Part shown: one piece after another, positions 1 to 8,298 of the stretch
Layout of the letters: the number at the start of each line of letters is the position of its first letter
How positions within the stretch are numbered: the first letter of the stretch is position 1
From: Flavobacteriales bacterium UBA5933
GTDB taxonomy: Bacteria > Bacteroidota > Bacteroidia > Flavobacteriales > Weeksellaceae
DNA: 28,985 nucleotides
Assembly: GCA_002430925.1 (NCBI GenBank)
Contig: DJDD01000033.1
Coordinates: 1-28,985, forward strand
Direction of reading: 5' to 3'
The notes under the pieces: model-generated
Databases searched by the model: none
Told to the model about the DNA's origin: nothing
The model's input: only the letters and a program-made list of their open reading frames with translations
Translations under genes and position numbers: made by a program

Positions 1-1
1 A

Positions 2-3000
2 AGTTTTAATCCAAAATCTTTAAAGATATATGGAAATGGAGAAGGACGATTGATGGAAAATTTAACTATTTCTAGAGCTGGAGCATTGCAAGAAATACCA
101 ATTAAGTTTATTGGAGAGTCTGATAATTCATTTGATTCTGATGATTATGTTTTGTTTTATGCAAAAGGTCCACATCAATGGTATAGAGATACTGATACAA
201 CGGCTGAAAATATAAAATTACGTTATAATATTTATGATGATTATGCTTATTATTTCATTACTTATGATGGTGTTGATGGAAAGCGTGTCACAGAATATAC
301 ACCATCAGGAAATAGTGTTAAAACGTATTCAACTTTTGATAACTTACAATTTCATAAAAAGGATTCTATTAATTTAAATAGTTTAGGTCAGATTTGGGTT
401 GGAGAAAACATAGGAAGTGATGGAGGTTTTAATAAAACATTTAAAGCTAATAATATCGATGCTTCAGGGAATGCATATCTTAGATATTCTGTAGTAGGTA
501 AAAATGCTAACAATAATAATTTTACTTTAACTATTGCTGGACAATCTTTTTCAGGTAGTTTAGGAACTTCTGTTTTCAGTAAAAATGAGCAAAATCAGAA
601 AATTAATTTAAGTTCAAATTCAATAGGTGTTTCAATCAATACAAATGGATCAAATCCATCAGGATTAGGTTATTTAAATTTTTTACAATTAAGGTTTAAA
701 GACAATTTAACTTATAACAACGAACAATTTTCTTTTCGTTTTCTAGATGATATAACTAATGGTAGTATATATGGATTTAATTTACAAAACTCATCAAATG
801 TAAGTGTTTGGAATGTTTCTAATATTCATCAAATTTCTCAAATAAAACCAGAAAATAATTTATATAAATTTTCGACAACTTATCAGAATGAATTTGTAGC
901 ATTTAAAGATGAAAATGTATTTACTGATGTTTTATCTGTAGGTAGAGTATCTAATCAAAATATCCGTAGTTTAAAAAATATAGATTATGTTATTATAGCT
1001 AATTCTCGTTTTTTAGATCAAGCAAATAGATTAGCAACGTTTAGAAAATCTAATGATAATATTAATACTGCTGTTGTTACAACTGAACAAGTTTACAATG
1101 ATTTTTCTTCTGGTTCTGAAGATCCAATTGCAATACGAGATTTTTTAAAATTTTTAAAAGATAATCAAAATTCAAATTTAAAATATGCTGTTTTATTTGG
1201 AGCTACAACTTATGATCCTAAAAATAGAATAAAAGATTATACCAATTATTTACCAACATTTATAGATGAACCTTCGAATACTTTAGAAGATTCGTTTACA
1301 ACAGATGATTATTTTGGAATGCTTAATGACAATGTTGAATTGTTACAAAATAATGTTGATGGTACTTATAAATATGATGCTAGATGGTTTGATATAGCAA
1401 TAGGTAGAATTCCAGTATCAACAACAACGGAAGCAAAATCATTGGTCGATAAAATTATTTCTTATTATGAAAAAGTTCAATCAAAAGGCACGTCTTTTGG
1501 AGATTGGAGAACAAAAATTGTTGCTGTTACCGATAATGATAATAATGTTTATACACCTAATTTTGATACAAGTTTAGATACAGAATTTGATAAAACACAA
1601 AATCAAATTTATACACTTAATAAAGTTTATACAGGTTCTTATAATCCCGAAAGTACTTCTGCAGGTGTTAGATATCCTGATGTTAATAAGGCAATTACAA
1701 ATGGTATTGAATTAGGGACTAACTTTTTAATGTATTATGGACATGGTGGACCTCGTAGTTGGGCTCAAGAACGCATCTTAACTTTTGAAGAATTAAGTTC
1801 GTTATCAAATTTTAATTCAGTTTATTCAAGATTACCTATTGTAACAACTGTAACATGTGATTTTACAATTTGGGATTTGCCACAATATAATTCTGCAGGC
1901 GAAGCAATGTTAAAAAATGCCAATGGAGGAGCATTATCGATGATTACTACAAATCGACCAATTGGTACAAGTTATGGAGATACGATGAATTCTTATTTGG
2001 TTGAAGAATTTTTCACGAAACAAGGATTAGAAAATCAAACAATAGGTTATGTGCTTAATAATTCTAAAATAAATCATACACCTACAGCTTCATATCATAA
2101 AAGTGTTAGTATTCTTGGAGATCCTATGCTTGCAATACATAGACCACAACAAGAAATTTCAATATCAAGTATTAAAACAAGTGGAAATGTTGATGTACTA
2201 AATGGAGGGAAATTACAAGCACTAGATTTTGTTACAATAACAGGGACTATAAATCAATTGAATAATACAACTACTGATACAAGTTTTAGTGGTAAAATAT
2301 CTGTCAGTTTGTTTGAAAAAGAGCAAGAAAATACACTTTTAAGTGAATCTGACTGGGCAGGTAAAACATTCAAGACAGAAAATAAGACAATCTATAAAGG
2401 AACTTCAAAAGTTGAAAATGGAGTTTTTACTATTCAGTTTTATGTTCCAAAAGATATAAATTATGAATTAGGGAATCGTAAATTAAAATTTTATGCATGG
2501 GATGAAGATGCAAAAAAAGATGCTTCAGCTGTAAATATTATAAAATTAGGAGGAATTAATGAGAATGGACTAAGTGATGATGAACGTCCTCAAGGTAAAT
2601 TATATATGAATAATCTTAATTTTGCCAATGGAGGAATTACGGATCGTTCACCTTATTTAGTTGGTTGCTTAACAGATAATACAGGAATTAATTCTTCAGG
2701 TTCTAGTATTGGTCATGATATAGTAGCTACATTAGATGGAGAGGTTCAAAATGCCTATGTTTTAAATGATTATTATGATGGAGGAGATGCAAATCCTTGT
2801 ATTAATAAAAATTATGAAGATTATCAGAAAGGGCAAGTAATGTATCAATTAAAAAATTTAGATTTAGGTCAGCATACAGTAAATCTTAAATTTTGGGACA
2901 TCAACAATAATTCGAACACTGCTACGTTAGATTTTGTAGTAATGGAAAGTGGGAGTGGACAAATTCATATTGATAAGCTTTTAAATTGGCCAAATCCATT

Positions 3001-3298
3001 TATTAAAAATACATATTTTCAATTTGAACACAATTGTTCGTCAGAGTTAGAAGCTATGGTTCAAATTTTTACGATATCAGGTAAACTTGTAAAAACAATC
3101 AGACAAAATGTTTCTGCAGAGCCTTTTAGAGAAGGGTATAGAACTGGTAAATATGCTATAGAATGGGATGGATTGGATGACTTTGGAGACAAAATAGGAA
3201 AAGGTGTGTATATTTACAAAGTTAATGTAAGGGGAGTAGACACTTCTGTATGCAAAGGAACAGCGACAGCTGTAGAAAAATTAGTTATTTTAAAATAA
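2..3298 (+). CDS. porU: Type IX secretion sortase PorU (C25 peptidase), 5'-partial
   Basis: PorU is the outer-membrane-associated, gingipain-like cysteine peptidase that removes the C-terminal signal of type IX secretion cargo and joins the cargo to surface lipopolysaccharide. The reading frame is open from base 2, so the ATG at base 50 is internal. The residues before it (KIYGNGEGRL) match a conserved PorU stretch, and the N-terminus lies outside the window. The C25 catalytic pair is visible: His in YGHGG (codon at 1742) and Cys in TVTCDF (codon at 1856). The last ~100 residues form a beta-rich C-terminal domain with LNWPNPF and GKGVYIYKV, ending KLVILK as PorU proteins do. porV follows after 29 bp, the usual Bacteroidota pairing. 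Family identification is firm; about 1100 residues are visible of a protein usually between 1100 and 1300. Confidence 0.95.
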   Translation, partial: SFNPKSLKIYGNGEGRLMENLTISRAGALQEIPIKFIGESDNSFDSDDYVLFYAKGPHQWYRDTDTTAENIKLRYNIYDDYAYYFITYDGVDGKRVTEYTPSGNSVKTYSTFDNLQFHKKDSINLNSLGQIWVGENIGSDGGFNKTFKANNIDASGNAYLRYSVVGKNANNNNFTLTIAGQSFSGSLGTSVFSKNEQNQKINLSSNSIGVSINTNGSNPSGLGYLNFLQLRFKDNLTYNNEQFSFRFLDDITNGSIYGFNLQNSSNVSVWNVSNIHQISQIKPENNLYKFSTTYQNEFVAFKDENVFTDVLSVGRVSNQNIRSLKNIDYVIIANSRFLDQANRLATFRKSNDNINTAVVTTEQVYNDFSSGSEDPIAIRDFLKFLKDNQNSNLKYAVLFGATTYDPKNRIKDYTNYLPTFIDEPSNTLEDSFTTDDYFGMLNDNVELLQNNVDGTYKYDARWFDIAIGRIPVSTTTEAKSLVDKIISYYEKVQSKGTSFGDWRTKIVAVTDNDNNVYTPNFDTSLDTEFDKTQNQIYTLNKVYTGSYNPESTSAGVRYPDVNKAITNGIELGTNFLMYYGHGGPRSWAQERILTFEELSSLSNFNSVYSRLPIVTTVTCDFTIWDLPQYNSAGEAMLKNANGGALSMITTNRPIGTSYGDTMNSYLVEEFFTKQGLENQTIGYVLNNSKINHTPTASYHKSVSILGDPMLAIHRPQQEISISSIKTSGNVDVLNGGKLQALDFVTITGTINQLNNTTTDTSFSGKISVSLFEKEQENTLLSESDWAGKTFKTENKTIYKGTSKVENGVFTIQFYVPKDINYELGNRKLKFYAWDEDAKKDASAVNIIKLGGINENGLSDDERPQGKLYMNNLNFANGGITDRSPYLVGCLTDNTGINSSGSSIGHDIVATLDGEVQNAYVLNDYYDGGDANPCINKNYEDYQKGQVMYQLKNLDLGQHTVNLKFWDINNNSNTATLDFVVMESGSGQIHIDKLLNWPNPFIKNTYFQFEHNCSSELEAMVQIFTISGKLVKTIRQNVSAEPFREGYRTGKYAIEWDGLDDFGDKIGKGVYIYKVNVRGVDTSVCKGTATAVEKLVILK

Positions 3299-3327
3299 AT
3301 ATAAAAATATAATCAATTATATATCGA

Positions 3328-4509
3328 ATGAAAAAATTTACCGCAAGTTTATTGATTCTAGCATCGGCTTATTCATTTGCCCAACAAAAGGATAATAATC
3401 CAATCTTAACAGGAGCTCCATTTCTTAGAATATCTCCTGATGCAAGAGCTGGAGGTTTAGGAGACCAAGGTGTTGCTACATCAGCAGATAATTACTCTCA
3501 ATATTGGAATGCTGCAAAATATTCTTTTGCACCAGATTATTCAGGAGTTGCATTTTCATATACACCATATATGAGTTCTTTAACAAGTGACGTTTTTTTA
3601 CTTAATGCTAGTTATTACTCTTTTTTAGGACAAGATGAAAGAAGTACAATATCTGCAAGTATTTACTATTTTAATATGGGTGAAATCCAATTAAATAGTT
3701 TAAATGCTTCTACAGGATCAATACAAAATGATGGAACATCAAAACCAAATGAATTCTCTATAGATTTAGCATATGGTTTACGTTTATCTGATACTTATTC
3801 GATGGCTGTTACAGGACGTTTTATTCGTTCAGATTTATTTAATGGAATTAGTGATGGTACTGTTCAGCCAGCAAATACTTTTGCAGTAGATTTAGCGGGT
3901 TATTACCAATCAGAAACAATGAGTACAAATAATTTCGATGGTAAATTACGTGCTGGTTTCCAAGTTTCTAATATTGGACCAAAATTAGATTATTCTAATT
4001 CTGAAGATAATTCATCTTATTTACCAACTACTTTACGTTTAGGGATTGGTTACGACTTTAAATTTGATGAATACAACAAAGTTGGTTTAACAACTGAGTT
4101 CTCTAAATTATTAGTTCCTACACCGACTTACAAAACAGATGAGGATGGTAATATAATTCCAGGTAGTGGATATATTCCTAATAAAGGTGTTGTTTCTGGA
4201 ATTTTTAGTTCTTTTGGAGATGCTCCAGGAGGAGGAAGCGAGGAATTAAAAGAAGTTATGTATGCTATTGGTGCAGAATATTCTTACAATGAAGCGTTAT
4301 TCCTAAGAACGGGTTATTTTCATGAAAGTAAAATGAAAGGAGATCGTCAATACTTAACATTAGGTCTTGGTCTTAAATATAATTCATTTGCATTTAACGC
4401 TTCTTACTTAATTCCTACTTCAAGTACAAACAATGCTTTAGAAAATACTTTACGTTTTGGTATTGCATGGAACTTTGGTGGAGAAACAGATAATAATTAT
4501 GATTATTAA
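3328..4509 (+). CDS. porV: Type IX secretion outer-membrane protein PorV (LptO)
   Basis: PorV is a FadL-like outer-membrane beta-barrel that collects type IX cargo from the translocon and presents it to PorU. The 393-residue product has a signal peptide (MKKFTASLLILASAYSFA, cleavage near residues 18-19). The characteristic PorV N-terminal plug region follows, with PFLRISPDARAGGLGD and then SQYWNAAKY. Alternating beta-strand sequence runs to a C-terminal aromatic-rich strand (FGIAWNFGG). The length is normal for the family. It starts 29 bp after porU with no promoter or terminator seen between them, so the two are probably co-transcribed; a strong hairpin terminator follows. Confidence 0.95.
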   Translation: MKKFTASLLILASAYSFAQQKDNNPILTGAPFLRISPDARAGGLGDQGVATSADNYSQYWNAAKYSFAPDYSGVAFSYTPYMSSLTSDVFLLNASYYSFLGQDERSTISASIYYFNMGEIQLNSLNASTGSIQNDGTSKPNEFSIDLAYGLRLSDTYSMAVTGRFIRSDLFNGISDGTVQPANTFAVDLAGYYQSETMSTNNFDGKLRAGFQVSNIGPKLDYSNSEDNSSYLPTTLRLGIGYDFKFDEYNKVGLTTEFSKLLVPTPTYKTDEDGNIIPGSGYIPNKGVVSGIFSSFGDAPGGGSEELKEVMYAIGAEYSYNEALFLRTGYFHESKMKGDRQYLTLGLGLKYNSFAFNASYLIPTSSTNNALENTLRFGIAWNFGGETDNNYDY

Positions 4510-4533
4510 TCGATAAAATTTTTACTATATAAT

Positions 4534-4566
4534 AATCCGAAGAAATTATTTTCTTCGGATTTTTTA
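4534..4566 (+). terminator. Rho-independent terminator after porV
   Basis: A perfect 11-bp inverted repeat (AATCCGAAGAA at 4534-4544, TTCTTCGGATT at 4551-4561) with a 6-nt loop is followed by a T run. It lies 24 bp after the porV stop and closes the porU-porV transcript. Confidence 0.9.
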
Positions 4567-4693
4567 TTTGCTTTATTTAAATCCTAAAATCTAAGAACTA
4601 CATTATTAATTATATAATTCAATAAATCTAGTTATTTTAAAAATGCCTTTTAATCTATGATTTATCTTAGCCCAATTTCTTAACTTATTTTAT

Positions 4694-4701
4694 TAGATTT
4701 G
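4694..4701 (+). promoter_or_regulatory. Probable -7 box of the M13 peptidase promoter
   Basis: TAGATTTG matches the Bacteroidota -7 consensus TAnnTTTG exactly and lies 41 bp before the ATG, predicting a leader of about 35 nt. No clear TTG is found at the expected -33 distance, so the call rests on the -7 box and its position after the porV terminator. Confidence 0.5.
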
Positions 4702-4742
4702 TAAGTAAACGATATTGAATTACTAAGTTAATAAGTAAAAAG

Positions 4743-6764
4743 ATGAAAAAACAATTACTTGTAGCAGCTTTTGCGTGTACGTCAATTTTGACTATGGCTC
4801 AAGAGAAATACCAAGCTATTAATCCAAACTTCATGGATAAATCTGTCCGTCCACAAGATGATTTATATAATTATGTAAATGGAAATTGGATGAAAATCAC
4901 AGAAATTCCTTCTGATAGAGCAAGATGGGGAAGTTTTGATGAATTAAGAGAAAATACTGATAAAATTACATTACAACTTGTTCAAGATTTAATTAAAACA
5001 AAACATAAAGAAGGAACAAGCGAGCAAAAAATTGCTGATTTATACGAAGCCTATGTAAACTTAGATGCTCGAAATAAAACAGGATTAGCTCCACTACAAA
5101 GTTATTTTAAGAAAATTGATAAAATCAAAAATCTTAAAGAATTACAAAGCTATCTTACTGAAGCTTCTGCAATAGGAGAAAATCCATTTTATGGAGCTTA
5201 TATCTATACAGATTTAAAAAGCAGTAAACAAAATGCAGTTTATTTAAGTAATATTGGTCTTACTTTAGGAAAAACATATTACCAAAAAGAAGATGCTAAG
5301 AATACAGAAACTTTAGGCGAATTATCTAAATTTGTAGATCAATTGATGCCTTACACAGGTTCTAAAACTAAAGATTTAAAAGGTCCTAAAATTGTTGCTT
5401 TCGAAAAAATGATGGCTAAATACATCAAAACTGTCGAAGAAAGTAGAGATCCAAATAAATCTTACAATCCAGTAAAACTTTCTGAAGTAAAAAATTACAC
5501 AAAGAATATTGATATCGAATCTTACGTAAAGTCTTTAGGGATAAATCCTGAAACAGTTATTATACGTGAATTAGATTATTACAAAAACTTAGATAAAATC
5601 TTAAATCAAGAAAATTTACCTTTAATCAAAGAATATTTAAAATTTAGATTGATTAATTCTTTTGCTGGTTATTCTACAAAAGAATTAGATAATATTAATT
5701 TTGAATTTTATGGTAAAACTATCTCTGGTCAAAAAGAACAAAGATCTTTAGAAAAAAGAGGTTTAGCTTTTGTTAATGGAAATGTGGGTGAACTTTTAGG
5801 TCAAATTTATGTAAAAGATAATTTTCCACCAGAAGCTAAAGCAAATGCACAAGAGTTAATTAGCTATATTTTTAAATCATTCGATAAACATATCAATGAA
5901 TTAGAATGGATGTCTGATGCAACTAAGAAAAAAGCAATTGATAAGCTAAATAAATTTACTGTAAAAATTGGTTATCCAGACAAATGGAAAGATTATTCTG
6001 ATTTACATATTAAACCAGCTTCAGAAGGAGGAGATTTAATTGATGATATCATTACAATCAGTAAATGGAGAGTAAAAGAAAATCTTAAAGATTATGGAAA
6101 ACCAGTTGATAAAACTCGTTGGGGAATGTCTCCACAAACAGTTAATGCTTATTTCAACCCATCAAATAATGAAATAGTTTTTCCTGCTGCAATTTTACAA
6201 GCGCCTTTCTATGATTACAGAGCAGATCCTGCAGTAAATTTCGGTGGAATAGGAGCGGTAATTGGTCATGAAATTTCTCACGGATTCGACGATTCAGGTG
6301 CTAAATTCGACGGAGATGGAAACTTAGTAAACTGGTGGACAAAAGAAGATCAAGAAAAATTTGCACAAGCTACAAAGGCTTTAGCAACTCAATATGATGC
6401 TTATGAACCAGTGAAAGGTAGCCACGTAAACGGTACATTTACATCAGGAGAAAATATCGGAGATTTAGGAGGAGCTTCTGTTGCTTATGATGCTTTACAA
6501 ATGTATTTAAAAGATAAAGGAACTTACGCAAATATCGATGGATTTACACCACAACAACGTTTCTTCTTATCTTGGGCAACAATTTGGAGAACAAAATCTA
6601 CAGATAAAGCATTAGAAGATCAGGTAAAAACAGATCCACATTCACCAGCTTATTACCGTGCTTTTGCACCAATTATTAATATCAATGCTTTTCATGACGC
6701 TTTCCAAACAAAACCTGGAGATAAGTTATATAAAGCACCAAAAGATCGTATTAAAATTTGGTAA
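4743..6764 (+). CDS. pepO: Exported M13-family zinc metallopeptidase (PepO/neprilysin-like)
   Basis: This is a gluzincin endopeptidase expected to cleave short peptides outside the cytoplasm. The 673-residue length is normal for bacterial M13 enzymes. A signal peptide is seen at residues 1-19 (MKKQLLVAAFACTSILTMA). The helical N-terminal M13 domain spans about 40-420 and the catalytic domain about 470-673. The zinc site HEISH is at 509-513, with the third ligand and its partner Asp in ENIGD at 570-574. The C-terminus has the family pattern NAFHDAF...KPGDKLY and ends in an aromatic residue (IKIW). The substrate-anchoring NAYFNPSNNEIVFPA motif is intact. It is a single-gene unit with its own promoter and terminator. 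There is no type IX C-terminal domain, so a periplasmic location is more likely than secretion. Confidence 0.93.
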   Translation: MKKQLLVAAFACTSILTMAQEKYQAINPNFMDKSVRPQDDLYNYVNGNWMKITEIPSDRARWGSFDELRENTDKITLQLVQDLIKTKHKEGTSEQKIADLYEAYVNLDARNKTGLAPLQSYFKKIDKIKNLKELQSYLTEASAIGENPFYGAYIYTDLKSSKQNAVYLSNIGLTLGKTYYQKEDAKNTETLGELSKFVDQLMPYTGSKTKDLKGPKIVAFEKMMAKYIKTVEESRDPNKSYNPVKLSEVKNYTKNIDIESYVKSLGINPETVIIRELDYYKNLDKILNQENLPLIKEYLKFRLINSFAGYSTKELDNINFEFYGKTISGQKEQRSLEKRGLAFVNGNVGELLGQIYVKDNFPPEAKANAQELISYIFKSFDKHINELEWMSDATKKKAIDKLNKFTVKIGYPDKWKDYSDLHIKPASEGGDLIDDIITISKWRVKENLKDYGKPVDKTRWGMSPQTVNAYFNPSNNEIVFPAAILQAPFYDYRADPAVNFGGIGAVIGHEISHGFDDSGAKFDGDGNLVNWWTKEDQEKFAQATKALATQYDAYEPVKGSHVNGTFTSGENIGDLGGASVAYDALQMYLKDKGTYANIDGFTPQQRFFLSWATIWRTKSTDKALEDQVKTDPHSPAYYRAFAPIININAFHDAFQTKPGDKLYKAPKDRIKIW

Positions 6765-6788
6765 TCAATCCAAAATTATAAGACAAAT

Positions 6789-6823
6789 AAAAACCAGTAA
6801 AATTTATTTTACTGGTTTTTTTT
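6789..6823 (+). terminator. Rho-independent terminator after the M13 peptidase
   Basis: A perfect 13-bp inverted repeat (AAAACCAGTAAAA at 6790-6802, TTTTACTGGTTTT at 6807-6819) with a 4-nt loop and flanking A and T runs lies 25 bp after the stop codon. The A run on the other side means it could also work in the minus direction. Confidence 0.9.
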
Positions 6824-6878
6824 ATAATTTCTAATCACTTATCTTAAGTATATAGTTTGTTGATTATTAGTATTTATT

Positions 6879-7034
6879 TGCAATAGTGATTGAAGCGGCA
6901 TCCTTTTTAGATTTGATTGATCATTGCATTTCGATTTGGTCATTGAGGCTCTCGAAATGCAATACCAAGTCGAAATGTATCCAATCTAAAAAGATATAGC
7001 AATAAAGCACGGTGCGAAGCAATTGCCCTAAAAA
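6879..7034 (-). repeat. Interspersed repeat A, copy 1 (long form)
   Basis: This copy shares near-identical ends with 13313-13430: the left block (GCAATAGTGATTGAAGCGGC, then ATCC and a T run) and the right block (AAGCACGGTGCGAAGCAATT, then GCCCT). The terminal 5-bp stem is GCAAT (6880-6884) with ATTGC (7022-7026). An inner stem pairs CTTTTTAGATT with AATCTAAAAAG. It is about 38 bp longer than copy 2 because its loop carries an extra inverted repeat. Read on the minus strand it lines up with repeat B, hence the strand given. Confidence 0.9.
6922..6978. repeat. Inverted repeat nested in the loop of repeat A copy 1
   Basis: A 12-bp perfect inverted repeat (ATTGCATTTCGA at 6923-6934, TCGAAATGCAAT at 6952-6963) overlaps a second one (CATTTCGATTTGGT at 6927-6940 with ACCAAGTCGAAATG at 6964-6977, 13 of 14 plus one G-T wobble). 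The two share their left arm and cannot form together. The segment is absent from the shorter A copy. The core GGTCATTGAG...TCGAAATG resembles a dispersed Flavobacteriia repeat that I recall, unverified. Confidence 0.75.
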
Positions 7035-7073
7035 TAGATATAAAATTTAAATAAATTTATTCAATTATTTTAT

Positions 7074-7152
7074 TTGGGCGTTTCCTTCGGTCGGGCATTT
7101 CGTTGCAATCTTTTTCTGAGGAAAAAGGATTTACACTGCATTCCCTAACGCA
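7074..7152 (+). repeat. Interspersed repeat B, copy 1
   Basis: This 79-bp unit is nearly identical to 15977-16055 (about four differences). It has GGGC at the 5' end, a closing stem GCGTT (7078-7082) with AACGC (7147-7151), and a central hairpin CTTTTTC-TGAG-GAAAAAG (7110-7127). It ends 2 bp from the stop codon of the minus-strand adaptor gene, so it would sit in that gene's 3' untranslated region. Confidence 0.9.
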
Positions 7153-7154
7153 TT

Positions 7155-8294
7155 TTACTCTTTGTTTTTTAATGAAGTCAATAAATTATAAGCACCTTTA
7201 CCAACATATATTTTTGATGCATTGGCAGGAGATTTTATTTCAACCATTTTCATCGAAGTTATACCTATTTCAACAGGAGTTAAAACAAATTTATTTTTAT
7301 TTACTTGCTCGAATATATAATTTTTTCCTTCGTACTGAACAATAGCTTCTTCAGGTAACACATTTGCACGTAATTGACTAACATTCAATTCAACATTAAA
7401 ATACATGTTTTCTGTTACTTGAATACCATTCAAATTAGTTATTTTAGCATAAACATCTATTGTACCATCGGTGTTAACTTGGTTAGAGATAGCTGTAATT
7501 TGTGCATTTAATTTCTGATTTGGATTTGCATTGGTATATGCCTCTAAATTTTGACCAATTTGTAAACTATTCAAATCTTTTTCAAAAACCTTAATATTCA
7601 ACAAAGAATTATCAGGATTTACAATTTCAATCATTGCATTGGCAGGAGAAACATATTGTCCCGTATTTACATAAACTTCATTTATTCTTCCACTTATAGG
7701 AGCGTAAATGTTAATGGTTCTTTTTATATTGTTTAACCTTACTCCAGCAGGATTAATATTTATTAATCTCAATTTTTCTTCCAGAGATTGTTTTTTTACC
7801 ATTAATGTCTGCTTTGTCGCTTTTGCTTGTTGCATTACTTTATCACTTGCTGCTTGTTCAGCATTCAAATCCCTTTGTCGAATATAATCGTCATTCGCTT
7901 GTTCCAACAAAGCAATTGTTGTAAGATAATCTTCTTGCATTTGTATATATTGCGGATCTTCTAGTACAGCCACAACATCACCTTTTTTTACATTATTCCC
8001 AGGAATTAAAGAAATTCTTTTTACATATCCACCAAATGGATTTGTAATAGAAACAGTATTCTGTGGCGTTATTTCAGTTTTTGCATTCAACCGAATAGTT
8101 GTCGATAAATTCTTATTCTGAAAAGTAACCGTGTCTATAGGGAAACTTTTTAACTGTTCATCAGATAAATTTAGTTCGTTAGAAGAAATCGTTGTTGTCG
8201 TTTCTTCAACTTCTTCATTTTTAGTTTCTTTTCCGCAACTGTTTATGATTAAACTTAAACTAAATCCTAATGTTATAATTATATATTTTTTCAT
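7155..8294 (-). CDS. Lipoprotein periplasmic adaptor (membrane fusion protein) of heavy-metal RND efflux
   Basis: This is the periplasmic subunit that links the inner-membrane RND pump to the outer-membrane channel. I chose the ATG at 8294 (379 residues) over one 36 bp upstream: it gives the lipoprotein signal MKKYIIITLGFSLSLIINSC, with Cys20 as the lipidation site, and leaves a 4-bp gap after the pump's stop instead of a 32-bp overlap. The domains in order are the first half of the biotinyl-lipoyl domain (PFGGYVKRI... GDVVAVLEDPQ), a coiled-coil hairpin with Gln/Ala-rich heptads, and the second lipoyl half (IYAPISGRINEVYVNTGQYV). Beta-barrel and membrane-proximal domains follow. No N-terminal His- or Met-rich metal-binding motif is seen. 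It is co-transcribed with the pump gene. Confidence 0.9.
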   Translation of the reverse strand: MKKYIIITLGFSLSLIINSCGKETKNEEVEETTTTISSNELNLSDEQLKSFPIDTVTFQNKNLSTTIRLNAKTEITPQNTVSITNPFGGYVKRISLIPGNNVKKGDVVAVLEDPQYIQMQEDYLTTIALLEQANDDYIRQRDLNAEQAASDKVMQQAKATKQTLMVKKQSLEEKLRLININPAGVRLNNIKRTINIYAPISGRINEVYVNTGQYVSPANAMIEIVNPDNSLLNIKVFEKDLNSLQIGQNLEAYTNANPNQKLNAQITAISNQVNTDGTIDVYAKITNLNGIQVTENMYFNVELNVSQLRANVLPEEAIVQYEGKNYIFEQVNKNKFVLTPVEIGITSMKMVEIKSPANASKIYVGKGAYNLLTSLKNKE

Positions 8295-8298
8295 TTTC

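Larger units (their letters stand above)
6765..7154. other. Convergent intergenic region, 390 bp, repeat-rich
   Basis: The stretch lies between the 3' ends of the plus-strand M13 peptidase and the minus-strand efflux adaptor. It holds a canonical terminator (6789-6823), one copy each of repeats A and B arranged head to head, and a further inverted repeat inside the A copy. About 40 bp of plain AT-rich sequence separates A from B. No convincing coding region is present; the short plus-strand frame from 7103 runs into the antisense of the adaptor gene. Confidence 0.85.

Noticed and set aside
50..52. ATG at 50 as the start of porU
   Set aside because: The frame is open from base 2, and the residues before the ATG match a conserved PorU segment, so the ATG is internal and the gene is cut by the window edge.
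6879..7152. CRISPR array or insertion-sequence remnant
   Set aside because: There are no regularly spaced identical repeats and spacers, no transposase fragment and no target-site duplication; each unit is a self-contained palindromic element.
7103..7345. 80-residue plus-strand reading frame
   Set aside because: It begins inside repeat B and then runs antisense to the adaptor gene; composition and position give no support for a protein.
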